Shown here piece after piece: positions 52,219 through 61,014 of a stretch of DNA of 64,000 nt. Made by a program: the position numbers and the translations under genes. Position 1 is the stretch's first letter; every line of letters starts with the position of its first letter. Below the pieces are notes generated by a model. The model was given only the letters and a program-made list of their open reading frames with translations, was not told where the DNA came from and made no database searches. Source of the stretch: Pseudomonadota bacterium (GTDB taxonomy: Bacteria; Pseudomonadota; Alphaproteobacteria; Rhizobiales; Xanthobacteraceae); contig JAFAFP010000158.1 of assembly GCA_023423415.1 (NCBI GenBank), positions 17,796-81,795 of the forward strand. Direction: 5' to 3'.

Positions 52219-52806
52219 ATGGGACTTGTCACACTCGTTCTCGGCCTCATCATCTTCATCGCCCCGCATGTGTTCGTCACGCGCCGGCAAGCACGCGCCG
52301 ATCTGATCGCGCGGATCGGCGAGGGCCCTTACAAGATCGGCTTCTCGATCGTGTCGGCGATCGGCATCGTGCTGATCGCGTATGGCTTTGGCTGGTATCG
52401 CGCCAGCGAGTGGATCAATGTCTGGTCTCCGCCAGTCTGGACGCGCCACCTCGCTGTGCTGCTGGTCTGGCCCGCGATCATCATGATCGTCGCCGCTTAC
52501 ATCCCCGGCAACATCAAGCGCGTGCTCAAACATCCGATGCTCGCTGGCGTGAAGCTGTGGGCGCTGGCGCATCTCATTGCCAATGGCGATCTTGGCTCGA
52601 TCATTCTGTTCGGCTCGATCCTCGCCTGGGCGGTCTATGACCGCATCTCGCTCAAGCGCCGAACCGATACCGGCGGATTGGCGATCCCGGTTGGCGGCTG
52701 GCCGCGCGATGTCGCGGCCGTTATTGTCGGCACGCTGGTCTATCTTGCCTTGGCGTTCTGGTTCCATCCGGCCGTGATCGGGGTACCGGTGTTGCCGACA
52801 CGGTGA
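52219..52806 (+). CDS. NnrU family membrane protein
   Basis: 195 residues from ATG 52219 with GGGAGG. Six hydrophobic helices; the signature region IGEGPYKIGFSIVSAIGIVLIAYGFGWYR and KHPMLAGVKLWALAHLIANGDLGSIILFG matches NnrU. The family is related to isoprenylcysteine methyltransferases and associated in some species with nitrite/nitric oxide respiration, but many members have no denitrification link. No nor or nir genes are nearby, so its role is open. Confidence 0.9.
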   Translation: MGLVTLVLGLIIFIAPHVFVTRRQARADLIARIGEGPYKIGFSIVSAIGIVLIAYGFGWYRASEWINVWSPPVWTRHLAVLLVWPAIIMIVAAYIPGNIKRVLKHPMLAGVKLWALAHLIANGDLGSIILFGSILAWAVYDRISLKRRTDTGGLAIPVGGWPRDVAAVIVGTLVYLALAFWFHPAVIGVPVLPTR

Positions 52807-52906
52807 GGCGCGCCTTGGTGTTTGTCCGAAAGTGATCGTGGAATGGTCTTGTCACTGCGCTAATGTCGACGGGACGTGAATACCTGAACACGGGGGTGGT
52901 CACGCA

Positions 52907-53062
52907 ATGTCCAAAGCAACGTCCAGAGCAACGTCTAAGACAATCGCCAAAAACACAATCTGCCTGTGGTACGACAACGACGCCGAGGGTGCCATGCCGT
53001 GCGCCCACGATGCCGGGTGTGCCTTCCGCTTAAATGACAGGCGAGCCAGACACCAACTTTAA
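52907..53062 (+). pseudogene. Remnant of a VOC/PhnB-like gene 5' end
   Basis: A 51-codon frame whose residues 16-30 (KNTICLWYDNDAEGA) match the start of PhnB/3-demethylubiquinone methyltransferase-like VOC proteins, after which the sequence no longer fits. The first codons are three similar 12-bp units (52907-52942), giving MSKATSRATSKT. The rest of the gene is absent before the SulP gene at 53067. Likely a decayed, 3'-truncated copy. Confidence 0.45.
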
Positions 53063-53066
53063 GGGC

Positions 53067-54755
53067 CTACCGACTTTCGCTGAAGGCGGCCACGGCCGCC
53101 TCGGAATTCGTGAAAATCATGTGCCGACCCATGCGGTCAGCGAGTCCAGCCTGTTCAACCATCAGCAGCGAACGGCTGTTCAGACTGGCTAAGCCGAATG
53201 CCACGCCGCGCTCGCTCAAAAGGATTTGCAACTCCTCCAGTTTCGCGACGCCCGTACTGTCGAGCACGTTGATGGCCTCGGCGTCTAGCACAAACCAGTT
53301 GCGACCATCGCTGGAAGGATTGGCAATCTCCAGTATCTGACGCTTCACATAGTCAGCGTTGAAAAAAATGAGAGCGGCCTGCAGGGCCGCAATGGTCAGT
53401 CCGGGAATCGCGCGAGCTTCCGGATAGCGGTGTAGTTTGTAGAGTCCGGGTTTTCCGTCGATCTGGCCAAGACGGGCGATCCGGGGCTGCGACGCGAGCC
53501 ACAACAGATGAGCGAGGGTAGCGGCGATTGCGATGAAGACTCCCTGCAGGACGCCGATGACCACGACGCCAAGCATCGTGGCAATGGCGAACGCGAATTC
53601 CGGACGACTGATGCGGTGAAGAGTCCTCAGTTCAGGCAAGTCGATCAGATCAATGGCCGCTGACACCAGAACTGCACCAAGAACGGCGATCGGCAAATAG
53701 GCGAGCACGTTGCCGATATAAAGTATCGCGCCAGCCAATGCGGCGGAAGCGATCAATCCGACCAGCTGCGTTTTTCCGCCAACCACATAATTGACGGCCG
53801 TGCGCGAGTCGGATGCGGTGACGGGAAAGCCGCCGAACAAACCGCTGGCAATGTTGGCCGAGCCGAATCCGATCAGCTCTTTGCCTGCATCGACGTCGCT
53901 CCCGCTTTTTGCTGCAAAGCTGCGCGCAGTCACAATGCCTGATCCAAAGCCGACGATCATGATGGCGACGGCGCCTCCCAGCAGGTCCAAATTAACGAAG
54001 GTGTCGAGCGACGGAAGAGACAGGGTGAAATTGATGGGCGGCAGTGCACCGACGACCGACACACCACGCGACGCCAATCCCAGCCCGGCCGACAGGGCGA
54101 TGGCGGCAACGATCGCAATCAGGGAGCCTGGCGCTGTCGGTCTTGCGTGTCGCAGGACCCGCAGAAAGATCAATGTCCCCATTCCAACGATCGCGGTCGG
54201 AATGTGTGTGTCGCTGATTTTTTCTGCGAACTCGACGATCGGTCTTATCAGGCCGCTCGATTCAATCTTGACCGCCGTGAGGCGCGTGATCTGGCCAATG
54301 ATCAGGCTGATTGAAATGCCGGCCAGAAACCCGACCAGTATGGGACGCGAGAGGAAGTTCGCGACAAAGCCAAGGCCCAGAACTCCCGCGACAAAGCAGA
54401 GGATCCCGACTTCCATTGCCAGAACCACAGTGAAGGCGACGCGATCGGCCGTCGTGGCGGCGCCCAGGGAAACGAGAACGCTGGCCAGCATGATGCAGGT
54501 GGCAGCGTCAGGCCCGACCATGAGCTGTCGCGAAGGCCCGAACATCGCGTAGCCGACCATGGCTAGGATGGTGGCGAAAAACCCAACCTCCGTCGGCAAG
54601 GCTGCGATCGCCGGATAGGCGATGGCGGACGGTAGCGATACGGCGGCAACGGACAAACCCGCGGCGCAGTCCGGCGCAAGCCAGTCGCGTCGATAGCCAC
54701 GCAGTTGCGTCAGGATCGGTAACGGTGCCGAACCGATTGAACCTGCCATGAGCAT
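53067..54755 (-). CDS. SulP-family anion transporter with STAS domain
   Basis: 562 residues. About 11-12 hydrophobic helices in the first 400, with DCAAGLSVAAVSLPSAIAYPAIA (SulP signature) and GGFPVTASDSRTAVNYVVGGKTQL; the C-terminal STAS domain covers about 430-555 with FVLDAEAINVLDSTGVAKLEEL. SulP proteins move sulfate, bicarbonate or dicarboxylates. No carbonic anhydrase or sulfate genes lie nearby to show the substrate. It is convergent with the VOC remnant, divergent from the Bug remnant. Confidence 0.93.
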   Translation of the reverse strand: MLMAGSIGSAPLPILTQLRGYRRDWLAPDCAAGLSVAAVSLPSAIAYPAIAALPTEVGFFATILAMVGYAMFGPSRQLMVGPDAATCIMLASVLVSLGAATTADRVAFTVVLAMEVGILCFVAGVLGLGFVANFLSRPILVGFLAGISISLIIGQITRLTAVKIESSGLIRPIVEFAEKISDTHIPTAIVGMGTLIFLRVLRHARPTAPGSLIAIVAAIALSAGLGLASRGVSVVGALPPINFTLSLPSLDTFVNLDLLGGAVAIMIVGFGSGIVTARSFAAKSGSDVDAGKELIGFGSANIASGLFGGFPVTASDSRTAVNYVVGGKTQLVGLIASAALAGAILYIGNVLAYLPIAVLGAVLVSAAIDLIDLPELRTLHRISRPEFAFAIATMLGVVVIGVLQGVFIAIAATLAHLLWLASQPRIARLGQIDGKPGLYKLHRYPEARAIPGLTIAALQAALIFFNADYVKRQILEIANPSSDGRNWFVLDAEAINVLDSTGVAKLEELQILLSERGVAFGLASLNSRSLLMVEQAGLADRMGRHMIFTNSEAAVAAFSESR

Positions 54756-54949
54756 GACCTCAACAGCTGTCCGATGGATACGTGCGTGTCAGCTATCTTG
54801 GCATTGAAGCCGAGAATCTTCCACCACCCGTATCAGCGGCTCGTCGTTCCGCACTTTCCGTGCCTCCGTCTTGATGACGGTCTTCACGAAGCGTTCGTCG
54901 CCTGCGCTGCGCCGCTGCAGACGCTCAAGTATGGTAATCCGCAGGGGTT

Positions 54950-55294
54950 TTGGCCCGCCGGGACGCAACCGGTGCTGATCGCGGGGATTGCCAGCCGTCG
55001 ACCCCGGATTTGAACGCTGATGTGCCGACGATGCAGGAGTTGGGCTTCAAGGACTTCGACCTTGCACAGTGGCATGGTGTCGCCATCAAGTCCGGCACGC
55101 TGCGCACCATCACCGAACGGCTCAATCGCGACATGCGCGAGATTCTCGCCACGCCCGAACTGACCAAGCTGATGGCAACGCTCGGCGCTGAAACCGGCGC
55201 GGGGACGATGCAGGACTGGGGCGATTTCTACACCGCCGATATCGCCAAGTGGGAAGGGCTGATGACGAAGCTCGACATCAAGATCGAGGAATAA
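54950..55294 (+). pseudogene. C-terminal remnant of a Bug/TctC receptor gene
   Basis: From 54988 onward the frame encodes TPDLNADVPTMQELGFKDFDLAQWHGVAIKSGT..., the C-terminal third of a Bug protein (last 100 residues, ending KLDIKIEE). Upstream there is no signal peptide, no ATG with SD and no N-terminal lobe. An earlier frame (54774-55013) covers the preceding bases but has no Bug similarity. The gene is truncated at its 5' end. Confidence 0.75.
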
Positions 55295-55324
55295 GCGGCT
55301 CAGCAGTTGCGCGGCTGTGAAGGC

Positions 55325-55564
55325 TCAAGCGCCGGCCGTGTTGCGTGCACGGTCGCGCAACGCGATTCTGCGGTGTGCGGACCAGGTTGAGCAAGAAGCA
55401 GTGTTCGAAGCCGCAGCAACTGGGGTTCTCTTTCTATCTTGATCGGCATCGATCAACGACGCTGCCAGTCCGACTCCAGACAATGCGTAGCTCACGAAAT
55501 CAACTATCCTCAGGCGAAAGCGCGGATTTTTAGACCCCGCCCAGAAAACGGTTGAAAGTATCAT
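55325..55564 (-). CDS. Doubtful short protein downstream of the SieB-like gene
   Basis: 79-codon frame on the minus strand, 34 bp past the SieB-like stop. It has one hydrophobic segment (VDFVSYALSGVGLAASLI) followed by a charged, Thr/Ala/Arg-rich tail. No ribosome-binding site or family was found. It might be a third member of the module or chance. The surrounding 55295-55598 has no other candidate. Confidence 0.25.
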   Translation of the reverse strand: MILSTVFWAGSKNPRFRLRIVDFVSYALSGVGLAASLIDADQDRKRTPVAAASNTASCSTWSAHRRIALRDRARNTAGA

Positions 55565-55598
55565 CGTCGCGCTTATTCATGGCCGATCAGCATGGGTT

Positions 55599-56168
55599 TC
55601 ACCCAACATACCACGGTCGCCGCCACGGTAGTGCTTCGCCTGGTTTGTGCGTGTTCGGTAGTTCCGATTTCATTTTCAAGAGCTCCTGCCAAACATAATC
55701 GGGGATGATGAAAGTGCGATCGTCCAAATGATACGGGATATCGTGGCGAGGAATTGCTAGGCCTTTGGCATACAGGCTGCTGGCCCAACCGCCATCCTGC
55801 GCGCTTTCAAAAGATCGCTCGTTCTTTGCGAGTAAATAGCCAAAAATCGCTTGCTCTGTTTCAGTGAGCGTTCTCAGATGTAGCAATGTTGCATACTTGC
55901 GTCGGTTAGTGGCCCTTACTTCTGACCAATAATTCCATCCTCGGCTGGCACACTTTGTCAGCCATGTCGCCAGTGCACCAAGCGATACAGCGGCCGAGCC
56001 CAACGTAGCCAAACCGATTACGGCTCCTACCCAAGGCTCAACAAGATGCAAATCCAATAGCTGCCGTTCACGCAATATGAAGAACACCACGCCAGCGGCG
56101 GCAAAGAATGCGGAGGTCCATCCGCCCAGCTTCGTGAAAGCTGCTGCTATCGTAGACCAGTCGGGCAT
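55599..56168 (-). CDS. SieB-like superinfection-exclusion family membrane protein
   Basis: 189 residues from ATG 56168 (the open frame to 56273 overlaps the upstream gene). Two transmembrane helices (about 10-30 and 42-65: GGWTSAFFAAAGVVFFIL and EPWVGAVIGLATLGSAAVSLG) are followed by a cytosolic domain with LHLRTLTETEQAIFGYLLAKNERSF...GLAIP and IPDYVWQELLKM. This layout fits the superinfection exclusion protein B family, phage/prophage proteins that abort infection by other phages. The gene is A+T-richer than its neighbours. Match is by pattern, not alignment. Confidence 0.6.
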   Translation of the reverse strand: MPDWSTIAAAFTKLGGWTSAFFAAAGVVFFILRERQLLDLHLVEPWVGAVIGLATLGSAAVSLGALATWLTKCASRGWNYWSEVRATNRRKYATLLHLRTLTETEQAIFGYLLAKNERSFESAQDGGWASSLYAKGLAIPRHDIPYHLDDRTFIIPDYVWQELLKMKSELPNTHKPGEALPWRRPWYVG

Positions 56169-56179
56169 TAGATGATCGC

Positions 56180-56644
56180 CTATTTGGCTGAATCGATGAT
56201 TCGAATGGTCTTGGCCGATGAAAATAGAATGATGGGCATCTGCGGAAGCCAAGTCGCCCGCATGCGTCGCCACGAAACAAGGACCGCAAATGGAGCGCGT
56301 TCCCTGCTATCGCTGTCCACTAGTTCGCCTCGATTGAAATAGACTGGAAACTCGCGATTTTGTTCTGCTGGGAGGATGGCGGCAAAGCTTCCGAACTGCG
56401 AGTGCACAATCGCCTTTGTCGAATCCGAGGATGCGACGCGAACATCTTTGGGGTAAGTGCTGATCCTTCGAACAAGAATGTCATGCTTCGAAGCGTTTGA
56501 TATAACTAGATCGCGAGTGCGGTATCCCGTCCGTCGAATGAACAAAGTTGGTCGGCCAGCCAGCACACGATCTGCTACAAGAAAGGCGAGCGATCCCAGT
56601 CCTGCAATCGAACCGAGCTGCAGAATCCAAGTTGGCAATGTCAT
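56180..56644 (-). CDS. Single-pass membrane protein upstream of the SieB-like gene
   Basis: 154 residues, ATG 56644 with GGGGAG and 7-nt spacing. One N-terminal helix (WILQLGSIAGLGSLAFLVADRVL) then a beta-rich domain (PTLFIRRTGYRTRDLVISNASKHDILVRRISTYP...LPAEQNREFPVYF) like a small immunoglobulin-like or FG-GAP-like fold. It ends 11 nt before the SieB-like start: one operon. Low G+C like its partner. No family was recognised; it could be a partner or immunity factor. Confidence 0.7.
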   Translation of the reverse strand: MTLPTWILQLGSIAGLGSLAFLVADRVLAGRPTLFIRRTGYRTRDLVISNASKHDILVRRISTYPKDVRVASSDSTKAIVHSQFGSFAAILPAEQNREFPVYFNRGELVDSDSRERAPFAVLVSWRRMRATWLPQMPIILFSSAKTIRIIDSAK

Positions 56645-57061
56645 TTTGCTTCTCCCCAGCCGAATGATACCGAAAATTGTGCTGCGGAAGACAGTTGAAC
56701 CGGCTTTCTGACGGACCGGTTTTCAACCGAAAAATGCCGCGCGGGTCCAAGGTGACCTTAACCACAAAGTCCCATAGGTGAATTCGTGCTGCGACTATCG
56801 CGGCCGCGCTGGCCTTTGTCGCGCGGTAATCGCTTTCCGCGGATGAGCATTTGCTCAGCATGACTGCGTCAGACCGACGGATCCATGTTCGGCGGCTGCT
56901 GGGCCATGGCCTTCATTGGCGGCGATGGTCCGCAGTTCCCGCACCGCTGGCGTGCCACCGTTGTCGGTGGCCGATCAAAGGGACAAAGCTTCCAATCCCG
57001 CCGCTAATCCGGTAACCCGCATTCCCCATGGGGCCGAAGGCCTCGCCGGGAGCAAAGCATC
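56645..57061. other. Gene-free 416-bp stretch
   Basis: Between the membrane module and panB. Composition moves from lower to higher G+C. A small ATGAGCATTTGCTCA palindrome is at about 56844-56858. No gene, tRNA or clear promoter was recognised. Confidence 0.55.
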
Positions 57062-57889
57062 GTGTCTATCCAGCAAGAGATCCGGCGTCTGACCGCGCCT
57101 GATATCCGCGCCCGCAAGGGCGGCGATCCGATCGTATCGTTGACGTCGTATCACGCGCATACCGCGCGGCTCGCCGACAAATACTGCGACGTCATTCTGG
57201 TCGGCGACTCGCTTGGCATGGTGATGCACGGGCTCGAGACCACGATCCCGGTCACGCTCGACATGATGATCCTCCAGGGACACGCGGTGATGCGCGGCTC
57301 GCAGCGCGCATTGGTGGTGGTGGATATGCCGTTCGGCTCGTATGAGTCGTCGCGGGAGCAGGCCTTTGCCTCGGCCGTGCGGGTGCTGAAGGAAACCGGC
57401 TGCGGCGCCATCAAGCTCGAGGGCGGTCAGCGTATGGCGGAGACGATCCGCTTTCTGGTCGAGCGCGGCGTGCCGGTGATGGCGCATGTGGGCCTGACGC
57501 CGCAGGCGATCAACACGCTCGGCTCGTTCCGGGCGCAGGGCCGGGACGAGTCGGACTGGGCGCCGATCGAGGCCGACGCCAAGGCGGTGTCGGATGCGGG
57601 CGCTTTCTCGGTGGTGGTCGAGGCGGTGGCCGAGCCGCTGGCGCGCAAGATCACCGGGGCGATCCCGATCCCGACCATCGGCATTGGCGCCAGTCCGGCC
57701 TGCGACGGCCAGGTTCTGGTCATGGAGGACATGCTGGGGCTGACCCCGCGGGTGCCCAAGTTCGTGAAGCGGTACGGCGACCTCGGACCGGGCATCGAGG
57801 CGGCGATCAAGGGCTATGCCGACGAGGTCCGCTCGCGCGCATTTCCGACCGATCAGCACGTCTATCCTCTGAAGCCGAAGAAGGGCTGA
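57062..57889 (+). CDS. panB: 3-methyl-2-oxobutanoate hydroxymethyltransferase
   Basis: 275 residues with GTG start at 57062. It makes ketopantoate from alpha-ketoisovalerate for pantothenate. SLTSYHAHTARLADKYCDVILVGDSLGMVMHGLETTIPVTLDMM is the substrate and metal-binding region, and MAHVGLTPQAINTLGSF plus IGIGASPACDGQVLVMEDMLGL are family signatures. The last codon and stop lie in a 12-bp tandem repeat. No panC or panD is adjacent; downstream is the YfgM-like gene 202 bp away. Confidence 0.96.
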   Translation: MSIQQEIRRLTAPDIRARKGGDPIVSLTSYHAHTARLADKYCDVILVGDSLGMVMHGLETTIPVTLDMMILQGHAVMRGSQRALVVVDMPFGSYESSREQAFASAVRVLKETGCGAIKLEGGQRMAETIRFLVERGVPVMAHVGLTPQAINTLGSFRAQGRDESDWAPIEADAKAVSDAGAFSVVVEAVAEPLARKITGAIPIPTIGIGASPACDGQVLVMEDMLGLTPRVPKFVKRYGDLGPGIEAAIKGYADEVRSRAFPTDQHVYPLKPKKG

Positions 57890-57928
57890 GCAAGGGGCTG
57901 ACCAAAGGGCTGACCAAAGGGCTGACGA
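57881..57928 (+). repeat. 12-bp tandem repeat across the panB stop
   Basis: Four copies of AAGGGCTGACCA-like units (57881-57892, 57893-57904, 57905-57916, 57917-57928) with 1-2 differences. The first contains the panB stop TGA; each unit carries an in-frame TGA. Confidence 0.8.
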
Positions 57929-58091
57929 AGAGCGACGAAACGGTCCTCGCATTCGGGCAACGGGTGTTCTACGAGGATTAATGACGACGGCAGGGGATTT
58001 TTGCCTTGCCGGCGCCACATCGATATTTTACGCGACTTTCACATTGAGCCGGCCGCGCGTGCCCGGCTCAAAGCCGTCCGGGGACAAGCGC

Positions 58092-58742
58092 TTGGCCGAT
58101 ATCTTTCACGAAGTCGATGAGGAAATCAGGCGCGAGCGCCTGAAACGCATCTGGGACCGTTACGGCGCCTTGATCCTGGCGGCTGCGTTGCTGGTTGTGG
58201 CCGGCATCGGCGGCTGGCGCGGCTATGAATACCTGCAAAATCAAAGGGCTGCGGAGAGCGGCGCGCAATTCGAGGCGGCCATGGCGCTGGCCGAAGGCGG
58301 CAAGCTCGAGGAGGCCGAAAAGGCCTTCGCCAAGATCGCCACCGACGGAACCACGGGTTACCGTCTTCTGGCGCGATTGCGCGAAGCCGAAGCCATGGCG
58401 GCCCGCGACCGCGCCGCCGCTGTTGCAGCGTTCGATAAAGTTGCTGCAGATACCTCCGCAGGCGCCCGTTTTCAGGATCTTGCCGCGGTGAGGGCCGGCT
58501 TCCTTCTCGTTGATACTGCTGCCTTTTCCGACTTGGAGAAGCGCCTTCAGACCGCCACCGGTGCCCAGCGTCCGTTCCGGCACAGCGCCCGCGAATTGCT
58601 CGTTTTGTCGGCCTTCAAGGCTGGCGATGCCCAGGGTGTGCGACGCTGGGCCGATATGATCACCAACGACGCCGAAAGCCCGGCCTCGATGCGTGCGCGC
58701 ATTGAAGCCATGCTGGCGTTGTCGAATGTTGCCAAGGGATAG
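58092..58742 (+). CDS. YfgM-like tetratricopeptide membrane-anchored protein
   Basis: 216 residues from TTG 58092 (MADIFHEVDEEIRRERLKRIWDRYG), a usual family start; the open frame from 57981 would add 37 unmatched residues. GGGGA precedes the TTG. One transmembrane helix (about 25-47) anchors a TPR-like periplasmic domain (LEEAEKAFAKIATDG, RARIEAMLALSNV). YfgM in E. coli assists envelope biogenesis at SecYEG. It is followed by a lipoprotein and der, as in the yfgM-bamB-der neighbourhood. Confidence 0.85.
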   Translation: MADIFHEVDEEIRRERLKRIWDRYGALILAAALLVVAGIGGWRGYEYLQNQRAAESGAQFEAAMALAEGGKLEEAEKAFAKIATDGTTGYRLLARLREAEAMAARDRAAAVAAFDKVAADTSAGARFQDLAAVRAGFLLVDTAAFSDLEKRLQTATGAQRPFRHSARELLVLSAFKAGDAQGVRRWADMITNDAESPASMRARIEAMLALSNVAKG

Positions 58743-58745
58743 GAC

Positions 58746-59225
58746 ATGGCCATGCGACGCAGTCTGTTCGCCTTGCCCTTGCTCTGCCTGAGCCTGGCGC
58801 TGGCTGGCTGCGAGAACATGGATCCGGCCTACTGGTTGCCCGACAACAAAAAGAAGCTGCCGGGCGAGCGTCGGGAGGTTTTTCCAGAAGGCGTGCCGGG
58901 CGTGGTGCAGGGCGTGCCGCCAGAACTGATCAAGGGTAATCCGGCCCATCAGGCCGAGGTTGATCCGAGTGCGACGGTGCCCCAAGCCGAGCCGCCGGCA
59001 GTGCAGGAAAAGCCGAAACCGCGGTCGCGCAAGGTTGTGCGACCGATCCAGCCGCCACCCGAACAACAGCAGGCGCGGCCTTCCCAGCAGCCGGCACCAC
59101 GGCAGGCCCAACCCGCTGCGTCGGGAGCCTGGCCATCGCCGCAGGCCGCGCAGCAACAACAGCAACAAGCGCCAGCCGCGTCAGCGTGGCCGTCGCCACC
59201 TGCTGCGGGTACTTTCACCCGTTAA
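58746..59225 (+). CDS. Proline/glutamine-rich lipoprotein between YfgM-like and der
   Basis: 159 residues. Lipobox LALAG-C21 predicts an acylated exported protein. The rest is low complexity: an acidic/hydrophobic part with DPAYWLPDNKKK and VPGVVQGVPPELIKG, then a P/Q/A-rich C-terminus with QQQQQ. No propeller repeats, although the position between yfgM and der is where bamB sits in many proteobacteria. 4-bp gap to the YfgM-like gene and 66 bp to der. Confidence 0.75.
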   Translation: MAMRRSLFALPLLCLSLALAGCENMDPAYWLPDNKKKLPGERREVFPEGVPGVVQGVPPELIKGNPAHQAEVDPSATVPQAEPPAVQEKPKPRSRKVVRPIQPPPEQQQARPSQQPAPRQAQPAASGAWPSPQAAQQQQQQAPAASAWPSPPAAGTFTR

Positions 59226-59291
59226 AACGCTATTTCTGACGTGCTGATACGATGTTGCGCGGGGCATAAAGCCCGCGCTTAAGATGGTTTC

Positions 59292-60650
59292 ATGAATCTC
59301 ACGATCGCGATTATCGGCCGGCCGAATGTCGGCAAATCGACGCTGTTCAACCGATTGGTCGGCCGCCGGCTGGCGCTGGTGGACGATTCCCCTGGCGTAA
59401 CGCGCGATCGTCGTGAGGGACAGGGCCGCCTTGGCGATATCGATTTCACCGTCGTCGATACTGCGGGACTTGAAGAAGCCGCACCACAAAGTCTTGCGGG
59501 GCGAATGCTGTCGCAAACCAAGGCTGCGATCGCGGACGCTGATGGCATCTTCTTCGTGATCGATTCCCGCACCGGCCTGCTGCCGGCCGACCAAGCCTTT
59601 GCTGAAGTTGTCCGCAGGTCCGGAAAGCCCGTTATACTGATCGCCAACAAGGCCGAAGGCAAAGCTGGCCAGGCGGGGGCGATGGAAGCCTACGCGCTCG
59701 GCCTCGGCGAGCCGATCCTTTTCTCGGCAGAACACGGCGAAGGTCTGAGTGATCTGTACGATGCTCTGCGGATTATCTGCGATGGTCTGCCGTCTTCTGA
59801 GGAGGCGGAACAAGCGGACGAGCAGAACACCGCGCGACCGATCCGCGTCGCGGTGGTCGGCCGCCCGAACGCCGGCAAGTCGACCCTCGTCAATCGTCTG
59901 CTCGGTGAGGAGCGGCTCCTGACCGGTCCTGAAGCCGGCATCACCCGCGACTCGATCACCGTGCCGCTCGAATGGCACGGGCAGAAGTTTCTCTTCCATG
60001 ACACCGCCGGCATGCGCCGCAAATCCCGCATCGATCAGAGGCTGGAAAAGCTGGCGGTGTCCGACGCGCTGGAATCGATTCGCTTCGCAGACGTGGTGAT
60101 CGTGCTGATGGATGCGGCGCAGGCGTTCGAGGAGCAGGACCTGCGCATTGCCGATCTGATCGAGCGGGAAGGGCGCGCGCTGGTCATCGGCATGAACAAG
60201 TGGGACTTGAAGGATGATCGCCATGCTGCCGGCAAGCTGCGGCAGGAAGTCGATCACTGGCTGCCGCAGGTAAAGGGCGTGCCGATCGTCGCGATGTCCG
60301 GGATGACGGGCGAGGGGCTCGATCGTCTGATGCGTTCGGTGATCGACGCGCATGCGGTCTGGAACAAGCGCGTTTCGACGTCGCAACTCAATCGCTGGTT
60401 CGAGGACACGATCTCGGCGCATCCGCCGCCCGCCGTGTCTGGCCGCCGGTTGAAGCTGAATTATATCACGCAACCGAAATCACGCCCGCCGAGCTTCGTG
60501 ATTTTCTGCACCCGTGCGGACGCGGTACCGGATTCCTACAAGCGTTATCTCACCAACGAGATGCGCGAAGCGTTCGATCTGCCCGGCACGCCGATCCGGC
60601 TGACGCTGCGCGAGAAGAAGAATCCGTACGCGGGCCGGGCAAAAAAATAA
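59292..60650 (+). CDS. der: GTPase Der (EngA)
   Basis: 452 residues, typical double GTPase. The first G domain has GRPNVGKST (about 9) and the second GRPNAGKST (about 195), each with DTAG and NKx[DW] motifs (VIGMNKWDLK in the second), and a C-terminal KH-like domain. Der is essential for 50S ribosome assembly. It is the last gene of the YfgM-like/lipoprotein/der unit and is followed by a long hairpin. Confidence 0.98.
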   Translation: MNLTIAIIGRPNVGKSTLFNRLVGRRLALVDDSPGVTRDRREGQGRLGDIDFTVVDTAGLEEAAPQSLAGRMLSQTKAAIADADGIFFVIDSRTGLLPADQAFAEVVRRSGKPVILIANKAEGKAGQAGAMEAYALGLGEPILFSAEHGEGLSDLYDALRIICDGLPSSEEAEQADEQNTARPIRVAVVGRPNAGKSTLVNRLLGEERLLTGPEAGITRDSITVPLEWHGQKFLFHDTAGMRRKSRIDQRLEKLAVSDALESIRFADVVIVLMDAAQAFEEQDLRIADLIEREGRALVIGMNKWDLKDDRHAAGKLRQEVDHWLPQVKGVPIVAMSGMTGEGLDRLMRSVIDAHAVWNKRVSTSQLNRWFEDTISAHPPPAVSGRRLKLNYITQPKSRPPSFVIFCTRADAVPDSYKRYLTNEMREAFDLPGTPIRLTLREKKNPYAGRAKK

Positions 60651-60666
60651 CATCAGATTTACGGCT

Positions 60667-60703
60667 GCTTTCACCGATGCGAAGAGTTCGCAGAGGTGAA
60701 AGC
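60667..60703 (+). terminator. Hairpin downstream of der
   Basis: GCTTTCACC pairs with GGTGAAAGC (9 bp), and inside it TGCGAA pairs with TTCGCA around a GAG loop, separated by GA/GA. It begins 17 nt after the der stop. No long T-tract follows, so it may be a processing or termination structure. Confidence 0.6.
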
Positions 60704-61014
60704 GGGCTATGGGTGCCATCGTTATGGTCCATCCATGACGACGATTGGCACAGCACATCAATCGCTCGTGTGGTGCTTCCCGAAGGCACCGCAAGCGGTG
60801 TAGCATCTTATGAGCTGCCCTGCGTAAACCGGACGTGCCGAAGTACCAGTCGGGGTCAAGAGGCAGCGATTGTGCCGTCGGCGAGCACTTTTTTCTGGTG
60901 AGACCGCTGTCTTTTTCGGGTCTCCAACACGATCAGACTTATCCAGATTCCACAGGTTGTGCCTCGCTTTTCGCTGCGGGTCACAACCATTCTGAGCATC
61001 AGATGGAGGATCGA

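Noticed and set aside
54774..55013. 79-codon plus frame before the Bug remnant
   Set aside because: No family likeness or ribosome-binding site; it ends inside the remnant in another frame.
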